From: Halococcus hamelinensis 100A6
GTDB taxonomy: Archaea; Halobacteriota; Halobacteria; Halobacteriales; Halococcaceae
DNA length: 64,000 bases
Direction: 5' to 3'
NCBI RefSeq assembly: GCF_000336675.1
Contig: NZ_AOMB01000010.1
Coordinates: forward strand, 1-64,000
Below the pieces are notes generated by a model. It was not told the origin of the DNA, ran no database searches, and worked only from the letters and a program-made list of their open reading frames with translations. The position numbers were made by a program, and so were the translations under genes. Numbering within the stretch: the stretch's first letter is position 1; each line of letters begins with the position of its first letter. Positions 51,057 through 60,608 of the stretch are shown in pieces.

Positions 51057-52988
51057 TCACCGGCCGTAGAGCCGGTCGATGTCGTCCTCGTACCGGTCGA
51101 GGATGTTGCGGCGTTTCTTCTTCATCGTCGGCGTCACGAGGTCGTTCTCCTCGGTGAACTCCTCGGGCGCGAGCACGAACCGTTTGATCCGCTCGTCGGG
51201 TTCGAACCGTTCGTTCACCACCTCGATCTCCTCGGTGATGCGGTCCTGTACCCGGTCGTCGTGACAGAGGTCCTCGGGGTCCCCGGGGAGGTCGATCCCC
51301 TCCTTCGTGGCCCACTCGCGGACGCGCCCGAGGTTCGGCACGACGATCGCGCTCACGAACTTCTCGCCGTCGCCGACCACCATACACTGCTCGACGAGCG
51401 GGTTGCTCGCGAAGGCGTCCTCGATCGGCCGTGGCGCGACGTTCTTCCCTGTGGAGAGCACGAGGAGCTGTTTCGAGCGCTCGCGGAAGGCGAGGTAGCC
51501 GTCGGGGCGCTGCTCGACGACGTCGCCCGTCCGGAACCACTTCCCGTCGAACGCGTCGTCGGTCTCCTCGGGGCGGTTCCAGTAGCCTTCGGTGACGTTC
51601 GGTCCCTTCACGAGGAGTTCGCCGACCTCGCCCTCGGCGTCGAAGTCGTTCGGGACCACCGTCGAGTCCACGCGGACTTCCTCGTCGTGGACGGGATAGC
51701 CGATGGTGCCGATCTCCGGGGCTTCGGGCGGGTTGACCGCGACCACGGGTGCGGTCTCGGTGAGGCCGTAGCCCTCCAGGATCGGGAGGCCCATGGCGTG
51801 GAACAGCCGGGCGAGGTCGGGCGAGAGGCTCCCGCCGCCGCTGATGAAGAAGTCGATGTTGCCGCCGACGCCCTCACGGACCTGGGAGAACACCAGCCGG
51901 TCGGCGAGCGCGTGTTTCGCTCGCAGCCCCGCGCCCGGCGACTCGCTCCCGTGGTAGGCTCGCCCCACCTCGGTAGCCCACCCGAAGATCCGGGAGCTCA
52001 CTGCGGACCCCGAGGCCTGCTCGCGGATGGTGTCGTAGAGCTTCTCGTAGACCCGCGGCACGCTGGTGGCCGAACTGGGGGTGACGAGCGAGAAGTCCTC
52101 GCGGAGGGTGTCGGGGCTCTCGGCGTAGGCGACCGTGGAGCCGGCGGCGAACTGCATGAAGTGGCCCGCGAGGCGCTCGAAGACGTGCGCGAGCGGGAGG
52201 AAGGAGAGGCTGGTCGAACCGGGACCGATCGTCGGCGTGTCGCCCTTGTCGGGCCGGGGGCCGAACCGGCGGTAGACCTGGTCGACGTTCGCCCGGAAGT
52301 TGCGGTGGCTGAGCTTGACCCCCTTCGGCCGGCCGGTGGTGCCGGAGGTGTAGACGAGGCTCGCGAGCGCCTCCGGGTCGCGTCCGACGAACCACGACTC
52401 GTACGCCTCGGCGTCGAAGGCCGCCGCGCCACGGTCGTGGACCTCGGCGAGCGTGAGGACGTCGTCGCGGTCGTCGTAGCCCTCGAAATCGTCGATGGAG
52501 ACGATGAACTCGAGATCGAGCGCCGCTTCGACTTCCAGCACTCGGTCGAGGAGCTCCCCGTTCTCGACCACGACGCCCGTCGCGCCCGGGTCGGAGAGGA
52601 GGTACTCGACCTGGCGGGGCGACGAACTCGTGTACACTGTGGTCACGACCCCGCCGGCCGCGAGCAGCCCGAAGTCCGCCTGCGCCCACTCCATCCGGGT
52701 GTTCGAGAAGAGCCCGACCCGGTCGCCCGCTTCGACCCCGAGTTCGCGAAAGCCCGTCGCGAGGTTCCGGACGATCCCCCGCATCTCGTCATACGTCAGG
52801 TCGGCGAACTCGCCGTCGGGGGCGGCCGGGACCACCCCTCCGGCGAGCGAACGGTCGTAGATCCCGCCCTTGTACCGCTGGGCGACCCGCTCGGCGTTTC
52901 GAGCGGCACTCTCCTCGAACATGACCGGGAGCGTGCCCTCGCCGAGCACCTCGCTCTCGAAATCGGCTTCGGCCTCCTGCCAATCCAT
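51057..52988 (-). CDS. Long-chain acyl-CoA synthetase (AMP-forming)
   Basis: This 643-residue ANL superfamily enzyme has the phosphate loop YTSGTTGRPKGVKLSH (about 214-229), the segment FLPLAHVFERLAGH, the motif ISGGGSLSPDLARLFHAMGLPILEGYGLTET and the hinge FRTGDVVEQRPDGYLAF...STGKNVAP with the terminal catalytic lysine PTMKKKRR. It activates fatty acids to acyl-CoA through acyl-AMP. The length matches the FadD15-like long-chain group. It may supply acyl-CoA to the PHA route, but this is not shown by linkage. Confidence 0.93.
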   Translation of the reverse strand: MDWQEAEADFESEVLGEGTLPVMFEESAARNAERVAQRYKGGIYDRSLAGGVVPAAPDGEFADLTYDEMRGIVRNLATGFRELGVEAGDRVGLFSNTRMEWAQADFGLLAAGGVVTTVYTSSSPRQVEYLLSDPGATGVVVENGELLDRVLEVEAALDLEFIVSIDDFEGYDDRDDVLTLAEVHDRGAAAFDAEAYESWFVGRDPEALASLVYTSGTTGRPKGVKLSHRNFRANVDQVYRRFGPRPDKGDTPTIGPGSTSLSFLPLAHVFERLAGHFMQFAAGSTVAYAESPDTLREDFSLVTPSSATSVPRVYEKLYDTIREQASGSAVSSRIFGWATEVGRAYHGSESPGAGLRAKHALADRLVFSQVREGVGGNIDFFISGGGSLSPDLARLFHAMGLPILEGYGLTETAPVVAVNPPEAPEIGTIGYPVHDEEVRVDSTVVPNDFDAEGEVGELLVKGPNVTEGYWNRPEETDDAFDGKWFRTGDVVEQRPDGYLAFRERSKQLLVLSTGKNVAPRPIEDAFASNPLVEQCMVVGDGEKFVSAIVVPNLGRVREWATKEGIDLPGDPEDLCHDDRVQDRITEEIEVVNERFEPDERIKRFVLAPEEFTEENDLVTPTMKKKRRNILDRYEDDIDRLYGR

Positions 52989-53020
52989 ACCGAATCCTCA
53001 CGTCCGGCGCACTAAAGCCC

Positions 53021-53923
53021 TCACTGTTCGTCGAGAAAGGCGAGGACGCCGCGGACGTTGAGCCGTTCCTCGGCGCGGGCCTTCCGCTCGGACCACACCG
53101 TCGCCATCCCCGTCTCCGCCACGAAGTAGTCGATGACCGCCTCGTCGTCGTCGAGTTCGGCGCGTTTCTCGCGGACGGCCGCGACCCACTCCTCCAGAAC
53201 CCGCGCGTACCCGTCCATCAGCGGCTCCTCGTATCTGCGAGGACCGAAGTGGCCGAAACAGAGCGTCTCGGGCTCGATATCCTGGACGGTCTCGACGTCG
53301 TCGAGGCAGGTCTCGAGGTCGAAGTTCGCCGGCGGCGAGGTCTGGCGGATCCGTTCGACCGAGGGGATCCAGATCCCCGCCGCGTCGGCGGTGAAGAGGA
53401 CGTCGTCCGTCCGGTCGTGGAACATCACCTGGTGGGGTGCGTGACCCGGCGCGTGGTGGACGTCGAGGGTGTGGTCGCCGAGGTCGACCTCGTCGCCGTC
53501 TTCGAGCCCCTCGATGCGGTCCTCGGGGACGGGCTTCGGCTCGGCGTAGAACTGCCACTGACTCTCGACGGCGGCCTTCGTCCCCGCGACCAGTCGGCTC
53601 GGGTCGACGAGGTGCGGGACGCCGATCTCGTGGGTCAACACCGTCGCGTTGGGACAGGCTTCGGCGAGATAGCCCGCGCCGCCGGCGTGGTCGAGGTGGA
53701 CGTGGGTCGGCAGGACGTACGCCAGGTCGTCGCGCGCGACCCCGACCTCGTCGAGGGCGTCGAGGATGTTCTCGTATCGGGTGCCGATGCCGGTGTCGAC
53801 GAGCGCTGGCTCCTCGGCGTCGACGATGTAGACGGCACCGTACTCCTCGGTGTCGTACATACCGGTGTCGACGTAGTGGAGGTCGGGACAGCCATCGACC
53901 GCGAAGACGTCACCGATTGCCAT
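53021..53923 (-). CDS. MBL-fold metallohydrolase
   Basis: This 300-residue protein has the di-zinc motif THVHLDH (His74, His76, Asp78, His79), the later ligand His in HHAPGHAPHQ and Asp in FTADAAG. This is the metallo-beta-lactamase fold, and the sequence resembles glyoxalase II/thioesterase-like enzymes. The substrate is unknown. It starts at ATG 53923, divergent from serS, and ends 32 bp before the start codon side of the acyl-CoA synthetase gene, with which it may be co-transcribed. Confidence 0.9.
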   Translation of the reverse strand: MAIGDVFAVDGCPDLHYVDTGMYDTEEYGAVYIVDAEEPALVDTGIGTRYENILDALDEVGVARDDLAYVLPTHVHLDHAGGAGYLAEACPNATVLTHEIGVPHLVDPSRLVAGTKAAVESQWQFYAEPKPVPEDRIEGLEDGDEVDLGDHTLDVHHAPGHAPHQVMFHDRTDDVLFTADAAGIWIPSVERIRQTSPPANFDLETCLDDVETVQDIEPETLCFGHFGPRRYEEPLMDGYARVLEEWVAAVREKRAELDDDEAVIDYFVAETGMATVWSERKARAEERLNVRGVLAFLDEQ

Positions 53924-54003
53924 GGACGACCCACGCGCGAGCGGGACGAAAAGCCTCCGGTCAAACAGTAGGACTTTGGCGGGCGGCCCGAAAGGGTCGG
54001 CAA

Positions 54004-55362
54004 ATGCTGAGCAGACAGTTCCTCCGCGACCACACCGAGGCGGTCCGCGAGGCGCTCGCCGCCCGCGGGACCGACGACGTCGACCTCGACGCGGTGCTCG
54101 ACCTCGACGAGGAGTGGCGCGAAGCCAAGAACCGCGGCGACGAACTCCGCCACGAACGCAACGAGATATCGAGCCGCATCGGCGAGCTCAAAGCCGCCGG
54201 CGAGGACGAGGAGGCCGAGGAAGCCATCGAGCGCTCCTCGGAACTCAAAAGCGAGATCGACGAGGTCGAAGACCGGGCCAACGACCTCGAAGCCGACCTC
54301 GACGAGGCGCTGCTTCGAATTCCAAATATCCTCCACGACAGCGTTCCTGCCGGTGAAGACGAATCGGACAACGTCGAACTCCGGCGCGAGGGGTTCGAGG
54401 CGTTGCGCGAATTGCCCGAGACCGTCACGCCGCACTACGACCTCGGCGAGGAGCTGGACGTCCTCGACTTCGAGCGCGGCGCGAAGGTCTCGGGCGGTGG
54501 TTTTTACTTCCTGAAGGGCGACGGCGCGCGGCTCGAACACGCCCTGATCCAGTTCATGCTCGACGTCCACCGCGAGCAGGACTACGTCGATATCTTCCCA
54601 CCGATCCCGATCAACAGCCGGTCGATGACCGGCACGGGTCAGCTCCCGAAGTTCGCCGACGACGCCTACAAGCTCGACGACGAGGACCTCTGGCTCTGTC
54701 CGACTGCGGAGGTGCCGGTGACGAACATGTACGCCGACGACATCCTCCTGCGGGACGACCTGCCGCTCAAACACCAGGCGTACACCCCGAACTTCCGCCA
54801 GGAGGCGGGCGAACACGGCACCGAGACCCGTGGGATCGTCCGAGTCCACCAGTTCAACAAGGTCGAGATGGTGAACTTCGTCGAGCCGGCGTCGAGCTAC
54901 GAGCGCTTCGAGGGCCTGCTCGACGAAGCCGAGGAGGTCCTCCGACGGCTCGACCTCCCCTACCGCGTGCTCGAGATCTGTGCGGGCGACATCGGCTTCA
55001 AGGCCGCAAAGCAGGTCGACCTCGAACTCTGGGCCCCCGGCGACGACATGGACGACGGGCCCGAGGAAGGCGGGCGGTGGCTCGAGGTCTCGTCGGTCTC
55101 GAACTTCGAAGCGTTCCAGGCCCGGCGGGCGGGCCTGCGCTACCGGCCCGAGCGCCACGAGTCGGCGGCGTACCTCCACACCCTCAACGCCTCGGGGCTC
55201 GCGCTGCCGCGCGTGATGGTCGCGATTTTGGAGTACTATCAGAATCCCGATGGTACCGTCGAGGTGCCCGAGGCGCTCCGGCCGTATCTCGGCGGGCAAG
55301 AAGTCATCGAGGGGCACGAACCCGTCGGCGAGAGCGCGGTCGGCGCTGGGCGAAAGGAGTAG
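54004..55362 (+). CDS. serS: Seryl-tRNA synthetase
   Basis: This 452-residue class II synthetase has an N-terminal coiled-coil arm (about residues 30-105, with repeated Glu/Arg heptads). Motif 2 is in NFRQEAGEHGTETRGIVRVHQFNKVEM, GRWLEVSSVSNFEAFQARRAG follows, and motif 3 is NASGLALPRVMVAILEYYQ. It charges tRNA-Ser. It is the standard form, not the methanogen-specific one. The ATG at 54004 gives the canonical MLSRQFLRDH start. Confidence 0.97.
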   Translation: MLSRQFLRDHTEAVREALAARGTDDVDLDAVLDLDEEWREAKNRGDELRHERNEISSRIGELKAAGEDEEAEEAIERSSELKSEIDEVEDRANDLEADLDEALLRIPNILHDSVPAGEDESDNVELRREGFEALRELPETVTPHYDLGEELDVLDFERGAKVSGGGFYFLKGDGARLEHALIQFMLDVHREQDYVDIFPPIPINSRSMTGTGQLPKFADDAYKLDDEDLWLCPTAEVPVTNMYADDILLRDDLPLKHQAYTPNFRQEAGEHGTETRGIVRVHQFNKVEMVNFVEPASSYERFEGLLDEAEEVLRRLDLPYRVLEICAGDIGFKAAKQVDLELWAPGDDMDDGPEEGGRWLEVSSVSNFEAFQARRAGLRYRPERHESAAYLHTLNASGLALPRVMVAILEYYQNPDGTVEVPEALRPYLGGQEVIEGHEPVGESAVGAGRKE

Positions 55363-55820
55363 ACGACGATTTCGGTCGGTCCCTGATTTCGGAACTGTCT
55401 TTCCCGCTGTTTCCTCCTCCGAGTCTGTATCCTGATCTGTCTATCCAGCTGGTTCGTCTACGGCAAATCCCGGTGCAAACGAGAACCGCACAGCACCGCC
55501 ACCGCTCCCGCCCCGCACGGGCCACGTGCCTCCCCAGCCGATTCGCTTCGCTCGGACTCCGTCCTCACTCGCTCATCCACTGGCAGAGCAAAGCTCTCTC
55601 GTGATCGTCAAAAGAGTCTCCGACTCTTTTGGACCTCGCGGAGCTTCGCTCCGCTCAGTGACGAAAATCGGAGATTTTCGAACCACCTCCCGGTGGTCGG
55701 CCACGCCTCGCTCCCCGTTCGCATCGAGGTTCTCGCTTCGCTCGAACCTCGCCGTTCGGACCGGTCGCGAGCGCGCGCCACCGCGGCTGGTCTGTGTCGG
55801 AGTCGACGCGCCATCGCGAC
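55363..55820 (+). repeat. Gene-free stretch with modular intergenic repeat, copy R5
   Basis: No gene is supported. After ~100 bp of ordinary sequence downstream of serS, the end of module E appears (cggtgcaaac, 55471-55480). Module B follows (ACCGCACAGCACCGCC, about 55485-55500), then module C (CCTCCCCAGCCGATTCG, 55530-55546), a fragment tcatccactggcag, and module D (55585-55707). Module A is absent. The right end has the hairpin CGAGGTTC...GAACCTCG. Confidence 0.75.
55585..55707 (+). repeat. 123-bp hairpin-array repeat, copy 2
   Basis: Identical over 123 bp to 43700-43822, with the same five consecutive hairpins. Sequences on both sides differ, so the identity is confined to this block. Confidence 0.9.
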
Positions 55821-56150
55821 TCAGTTGGTGAAGGTCTCGATGTGGGAAATGGCCCCGTTCTCGACGGTGTGGACGTCGACGAACCCGAAGAGCGGGTCGC
55901 CGTCGGCATCGAGCAGCGTCCCGCGGACCGCGAACTCGCTGTCGTCCTCGTTGGCACAGACTGCGTCGAGCGCGTGGCTGGTGTCGGTCAGCGGGCGGTC
56001 GTCGCGCATGAACCCGACGAACGTGTCGGGGCCGTCGATGGTGCGGTCGGGGCGGTCGTGGACGAAGCCGGACGCGAGGAGCGCACGGAGGTCGTCGTAT
56101 CGGCCCTCGTCGATGGCGCTGTAGTAGGCTTCGACGGGTTGCTCGGCCAT
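55821..56150 (-). CDS. NTF2-like (SnoaL-type) protein
   Basis: This 109-residue protein has VEAYYSAIDEGRYDDLRALLASGFVHDRPDR at the N-terminus, FVGFMRDDRPLTDTSHALD in the middle and FGFVDVHTVENGAISHIETF at the end. This is the single cone-shaped SnoaL/NTF2-like fold used by diverse enzymes and ligand-binding proteins. A specific reaction cannot be named. It lies 130 bp upstream (on the same strand) of the ferredoxin gene. Confidence 0.82.
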   Translation of the reverse strand: MAEQPVEAYYSAIDEGRYDDLRALLASGFVHDRPDRTIDGPDTFVGFMRDDRPLTDTSHALDAVCANEDDSEFAVRGTLLDADGDPLFGFVDVHTVENGAISHIETFTN

Positions 56151-56280
56151 GCCCAGCGCTATCGGGTCTTTCCGACAAGAACCTGCCGGCGGGTTCCGGC
56201 TACTCGGCGAGGTGCATGTGTGGCTCGGTCATCGCTCACACGCTCGATCCCCGGCGAGCGGCATACCGATCGTGTCCGTC

Positions 56281-56523
56281 TCAGGGGATCACTTGCTCGC
56301 CGTCGTCGTAGACCGCGATCGCGTCGACGGGGCAGACCCGTGCCGCGAACTTCGCGTCGAGCTCCGCCTCGGGCGGTATCTCGCGCACCACGGTGTCGTC
56401 CTCGCGTTCCTCGCCGTCGACGAGCACGGCCTTGCCGGCGTCCTCGTCGCGCTCGAACCCCTCCCACTCCGCGACGCACTGGAACATCCCGATACAGGTG
56501 TCGCGGTCGTACTCGATTCGCAT
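56281..56523 (-). CDS. Single-cluster [3Fe-4S]-type ferredoxin
   Basis: This 80-residue protein has only three cysteines: Cys10 and Cys16 in CIGMFQC and Cys64 in RVCPVDAI. This is the ligand set of a [3Fe-4S] cluster in ferredoxins that serve P450s or other reductases. An acidic insertion separates the motifs. The ATG at 56523 gives the compact form; upstream in-frame sequence is unconserved and runs toward the repeat. No redox partner is adjacent. Confidence 0.83.
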   Translation of the reverse strand: MRIEYDRDTCIGMFQCVAEWEGFERDEDAGKAVLVDGEEREDDTVVREIPPEAELDAKFAARVCPVDAIAVYDDGEQVIP

Positions 56524-56947
56524 ACCCAGGCTTTCGCCGGTGGCGACATAGGCGTGACGGGCCGAACCGGAAAACGGGAGCTGAGTCACACTCCCACCCA
56601 CCGCGTGGCGGTTGACGCGCGGTGTGCGGGCCGCCCACGGGCGGCCCGCGACGCCCGTGCGAGGGATGACTGAGCGAACGGAGTGAGCGAAGGAATCGGC
56701 TGGGGAGGTTCGTGGCCGTTGCGGGGCGGGAGCGGTGCTGTGCGGCTCTCATTTGTGTCGGGATTCGTGTTGGTGCGTTACGGCTCGGTTATCGCTCTCT
56801 CCGTTCCACGTCGTTACGTTACGGCTCTACCATCGTTCTCTCCTCTTTCGCCCTCCTCAGTTCAGTACCGTCCCCGTGTACCGGGTTCTTTCACCTCCAC
56901 CGTGCGAGGACGACAGTTTAAACCCTGGAACCGGCAGAGAGGAGACA
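56524..56947 (-). repeat. Gene-free stretch with partial intergenic repeat, copy R6 (reverse)
   Basis: No gene is supported. On the minus strand, module B (CCGCACAGCACCGC) lies at about 56742-56729 and module C (CCTCCCCAGCCGATTCC) at 56707-56691, followed by the CTCACTCCGTTCGCTCAG low-complexity tail. Modules A and D are absent. To the right, an imperfect 26-bp direct repeat (56777-56802 and 56818-56843) precedes the Hel308 promoter (cagtttaaac, about 32 bp before the ATG). Confidence 0.65.
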
Positions 56948-59173
56948 ATGAACGTCACCGAACTGTCGGGGGTTCCTGACTGGTTACCCGACCACCTGCG
57001 TGACGAGGGCGTCGAGGAGCTCTACCCGCCCCAGGCCGAGGCGGTCGAGGCGGGGGCCACGGAGGGCGAGAGCCTCGTGGCGAGCGTGCCGACGGCCTCC
57101 GGGAAGACACTGATCGCCGAACTCGCGATGACGGCCAGCGTCGCGCGCGGCGGGACCGCCCTCTACATCGTGCCGCTCCGCGCGCTCGCGGGCGAGAAAC
57201 GCACCGAGTTCGAGGCCTTCGAACAGTACGGCCTCACGGTCGGCGTTTCCACGGGGAACTACGACTCCGACGGCGAGTGGCTCGCGACCTGTGACATCAT
57301 CGTCGCCACCAGCGAGAAGGTGGATTCGCTCGTGCGCAACGGCGCGCCGTGGATCGACGACCTGTCCTGTGTGGTGGCCGACGAGGTCCACCTCGTGGAC
57401 GACGGGAATCGCGGGCCGACGCTCGAAGTCACCCTCGCGAAGCTCCGCCAGCGCAACCCCGGCCTCCAGGTCGTGGCGCTCTCGGCCACCATCGGCAACC
57501 CCGAGATCCTCGCCGAGTGGCTCGACGCCGAACTCGTCGACTCGACGTGGCGACCCATCGACCTGAAGAAGGGCGTCCACTACGGGCAGGCAGTCCATTT
57601 AGAGGACGGCAACCAACGCGAACTCCAAGTCAGGGACGGCGAGAAGGCCACCGAGGCCATCGTCCGTGACACCCTGAACGACGGCGGCTCGACGCTGGTG
57701 TTCGTGAACTCCCGGCGCAACGCCGAGGCCGCGGCCCGGCGGCTCGCCGGCACGGTCGAGAACGAACTCACGAACGAGGAACGGACCCAGTTGGCGAGCG
57801 TCGCGGCCGAGATCCGGGACGTGAGCGACACCGAGACCAGTGAAGACCTCGCGAGCGCGGTCGAGCGCGGCGGCGCGTTCCACCACGCCGGCCTCGCGAG
57901 CGAGCACCGCGAACTCGTCGAGGGCGCGTTCCGGGATCGACTCCTGAAGGTGGTCTCGGCTACCCCGACGCTCGCGGCGGGGGTCAACACCCCGAGCCGC
58001 CGGGTCGTGGTGCGCGACTGGCGACGGTATTCGGGTGAAGCCGGCGGGATGGCCCCGCTCTCCGTGCTCGAAGTCCACCAGATGTGTGGCCGGGCGGGGC
58101 GGCCGGGACTCGACCCCTACGGCGAGGCGCTCCTGCTCGCGAAGAGCCACGACGAACTCGACGAACTCTTCGATCGGTACATCTGGACCGACCCCGAGGC
58201 CGTGCGCTCGAAACTCGCCGCCGAACCCGCCCTGCGGACGCATCTCCTCGCAACCGTGGCCTCGGGCTTTGCGAGTTCGCGCGAGGGCCTGCTCGAATTC
58301 CTCGACCAGACGCTCTACGCAACGCAGACGACGGAAGGCGGTCGGTTGGAGCGCGTCACGGACGACATGCTCGACTACCTCGAAGTCAACGACTTCCTCG
58401 AACGCGACGGCGACGACCTCACCGCGACCTCCCTGGGGCACACCGTCTCGCGGCTCTACCTCGACCCGATGAGCGCCGCCGAGATCGTCGACGGGCTGCA
58501 AACGGCCGAGGACCGCCCGAGCGCGCTCGGCCTCTTCCACCTCGTGAGCCGTACGCCCGACATGTACGAACTCTACCTCCGATCGGGCGACCGCGAGGAG
58601 TACACCATGCTCGCCAACGAGCGCGAGACCGAACTCCTGGGCATGAAACCCAGCGAGTTCGAGGCCCGCTGGGAAGACTGGCTCTCGGCGCTCAAGACCG
58701 CCCGCCTCCTCGAAGACTGGGCGAGCGAACTCGACGAGAGCGAGATCACGGACCGGTACTCCGTGGGACCGGGGGATCTCAGAGGCAAAGTCGATACCGC
58801 GGAGTGGCTGCTCTCGGCCGCCGAACGCCTCGCGGGCGAACTCGGGCTGGAGTGGGCCCCCGCCGTGCGGGAGGCCCGGACCAGGGTCGCCAACGGGATC
58901 CGCACCGAACTCATCGACCTCGCGGGTGTACGCGGCGTGGGTCGCAAGCGCGCCCGCCGGCTCTACGAGGCCGGGATCGAGACCCGGACCGACCTCCGGA
59001 ACGCCGACAAGGCGGTCGTGCTGGGCGCGCTCCGTGGCCGCCGCAAGACCGCCGAGAACGTCCTCGACAACGTGGGGCGGACCGACCCCTCGATGGCGGA
59101 CGTCGAGGCCGACGGGTCGGTGGCGGTCGTGGGCGAGGGGGAGAACGACCAGTCGAACCTCGGGGAGTTCTGA
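56948..59173 (+). CDS. hel308: Hel308 DNA helicase
   Basis: This 741-residue Ski2-family helicase has motif I VPTASGKT (47-54), ADEVHLVDD (DEVH), [17 protein letters not shown] and [11 protein letters not shown], then winged-helix and ratchet domains. A C-terminal helix-hairpin-helix [20 protein letters not shown] ends the core. It acts on stalled replication forks. The ATG at 56948 gives the short archaeal N-terminus. Its stop overlaps a six-codon frame leading to cgi121, and the pairing of these two genes is common in archaea. Confidence 0.95.
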   Translation: MNVTELSGVPDWLPDHLRDEGVEELYPPQAEAVEAGATEGESLVASVPTASGKTLIAELAMTASVARGGTALYIVPLRALAGEKRTEFEAFEQYGLTVGVSTGNYDSDGEWLATCDIIVATSEKVDSLVRNGAPWIDDLSCVVADEVHLVDDGNRGPTLEVTLAKLRQRNPGLQVVALSATIGNPEILAEWLDAELVDSTWRPIDLKKGVHYGQAVHLEDGNQRELQVRDGEKATEAIVRDTLNDGGSTLVFVNSRRNAEAAARRLAGTVENELTNEERTQLASVAAEIRDVSDTETSEDLASAVERGGAFHHAGLASEHRELVEGAFRDRLLKVVSATPTLAAGVNTPSRRVVVRDWRRYSGEAGGMAPLSVLEVHQMCGRAGRPGLDPYGEALLLAKSHDELDELFDRYIWTDPEAVRSKLAAEPALRTHLLATVASGFASSREGLLEFLDQTLYATQTTEGGRLERVTDDMLDYLEVNDFLERDGDDLTATSLGHTVSRLYLDPMSAAEIVDGLQTAEDRPSALGLFHLVSRTPDMYELYLRSGDREEYTMLANERETELLGMKPSEFEARWEDWLSALKTARLLEDWASELDESEITDRYSVGPGDLRGKVDTAEWLLSAAERLAGELGLEWAPAVREARTRVANGIRTELIDLAGVRGVGRKRARRLYEAGIETRTDLRNADKAVVLGALRGRRKTAENVLDNVGRTDPSMADVEADGSVAVVGEGENDQSNLGEF

Positions 59174-59193
59174 TGGCGGTCGAGGGCATCTGA
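59173..59193 (+). other. Six-codon mini-frame linking hel308 and cgi121
   Basis: The frame ATG...TGA (MAVEGI) begins inside the hel308 stop (TGATG) and ends inside the cgi121 start (TGATG). It may act as a reinitiation bridge for translational coupling, or be a chance remnant of a start-site duplication. Confidence 0.35.
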
Positions 59194-59702
59194 TGGAACT
59201 CGTCGAAGGCGAGACTACGATCGAAGACGTCGGCGAGTTCGTGGCGTGGCTCGACGGGATCGGCGACGACCACGACTGTACGATTCAGGCGTTCGACGCG
59301 CGGTACGTCGTCTCGCGCGCCCACCTCGCACGAGCGCTCGAACTCGCCGACCGGGCGCGCGAGCGCGGCGAGGCCGTCGCCCGCGACCGCGGCGTCGAGG
59401 TCATGCTCTACGCCGCGGGCCGTCGCCAGATCGACCGGGCGCTCGAATGCGGGGTACGCGAGGGCCGCGGGCCGGTCGTCGTGCTCGTCGCCGCCGACGG
59501 GGCCGACGACCCGGTCCAAGCCGAGCGGGCAGCTGCGAGCGCCGTCGGGGCCGAACTCGACCAGTGCGGAACGCTCGGGGACTACGATCCCGAACGGGTT
59601 CGGGCCTACTTCGACATCGCGGACCCCGAACTCGATGCCACCGACGCGGGCCTCGAAGCCCTGGTGCTCGAACGCGTCGCGCTCCTCGACGTCGAGAAGT
59701 AG
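59193..59702 (+). CDS. cgi121: KEOPS complex subunit Cgi121
   Basis: This 169-residue protein contains ARYVVSRAHLARALELADRA and VEVMLYAAGRRQIDRALECGV, typical of Cgi121. This subunit binds Bud32 and the tRNA CCA end in the KEOPS complex that makes N6-threonylcarbamoyladenosine. The ATG overlaps the stop of the preceding six-codon frame. Co-location with hel308 is conserved in many archaea. Confidence 0.92.
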   Translation: MELVEGETTIEDVGEFVAWLDGIGDDHDCTIQAFDARYVVSRAHLARALELADRARERGEAVARDRGVEVMLYAAGRRQIDRALECGVREGRGPVVVLVAADGADDPVQAERAAASAVGAELDQCGTLGDYDPERVRAYFDIADPELDATDAGLEALVLERVALLDVEK

Positions 59703-59741
59703 GGTCCGAACCCTCATACCCCTCCTCGACCTGTGTGACGT

Positions 59742-60608
59742 ATGACAACCGAAGCGCTGGACGCGAATTCCGACGTCACGTCGGGGACGGTGACGGTCGA
59801 GGTCGGCGACGAACGGGTCGGCCTTCGGTACTTCGCCGCGGGCGAGGAGCACGAGGGGCCACCGGTGGTCCTGCTCCACGGCATCGGCCTCGACGCGGCG
59901 ACCGTCTCGTGGCGGCACGCGCTCCCCGCGCTCGCCGACGACCGACGGGTGTTCGCGTTCGACTTCCCCGGTCACGGCGAGAGCGACCACCTCCGGTCGT
60001 ACACCCACCAGCGCTACCTCGAGACCCTCGATGGCTTCCTCGGGGCGCTCGATATCGACCGGGCGGCGCTCGCCGGGATCTCGATGGGTGGTGGGGTCGC
60101 GCTCGGTTACGCGCTCGACGCCCCCGAGCGGGTCGAACGCCTCGTGCTGGTCGACAGCTACGGGCTCGGTCGCGACGCACCCTGGCGACCCGGCGGCTCG
60201 ATGTTGCTCAACGTGCCGGGCTTCGACGGGCTGCTCGGGGCCGGCCTCTCGAACCCGATGGCCGTGGCGGCGAGCCTCGGCGGTATCGCCGTCGACCCCT
60301 CGCCCGGCTTCGTCGCCGACGTCCAGCGCGCCGTCGGCCCGGCGGCGGCGCGCGCGCTCGGCGAGTGGCAGCGCGACGAGTTCCGGGCGACCGGGCTCAA
60401 GACGTGCTATCTCGACCGACTGGCGGAGGTCGAGCTGCCGACGCTGCTGGTCCACGGTCGCGAGGACCCGATCTTCCCCGTTCACTGGTCGGAACGCGCC
60501 ACCCAGGAGATACCCGACGCGCGGTTCGTCGCGTTCGAGGCGTGTGGCCACTGGCCGCCGCGTGAGTACCCTGAAAAGTTCAACCGCGTCGTCGGTCGAT
60601 TTCTCTAG
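59742..60608 (+). CDS. Alpha/beta-fold hydrolase
   Basis: This 288-residue protein has the nucleophile elbow GISMGGGVALG, the acid in VHGREDPIFP and the catalytic histidine in FEACGHWPPREYP. VVLLHGIGLDAATVSW holds the oxyanion loop. This is a typical esterase/lipase-like hydrolase, and the substrate is unknown. Given the adjacent PHA cluster, a role in polyester or acyl-ester turnover is possible but unproven. The stop TAG shares CTAG with the convergent MaoC gene. Confidence 0.9.
   Translation: MTTEALDANSDVTSGTVTVEVGDERVGLRYFAAGEEHEGPPVVLLHGIGLDAATVSWRHALPALADDRRVFAFDFPGHGESDHLRSYTHQRYLETLDGFLGALDIDRAALAGISMGGGVALGYALDAPERVERLVLVDSYGLGRDAPWRPGGSMLLNVPGFDGLLGAGLSNPMAVAASLGGIAVDPSPGFVADVQRAVGPAAARALGEWQRDEFRATGLKTCYLDRLAEVELPTLLVHGREDPIFPVHWSERATQEIPDARFVAFEACGHWPPREYPEKFNRVVGRFL

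Noticed and set aside
56151-56280. Possible small gene between the ferredoxin and NTF2-like genes.
   Set aside because: Only a ten-codon frame is present on the minus strand, with an in-frame stop just upstream and no sign of conservation.
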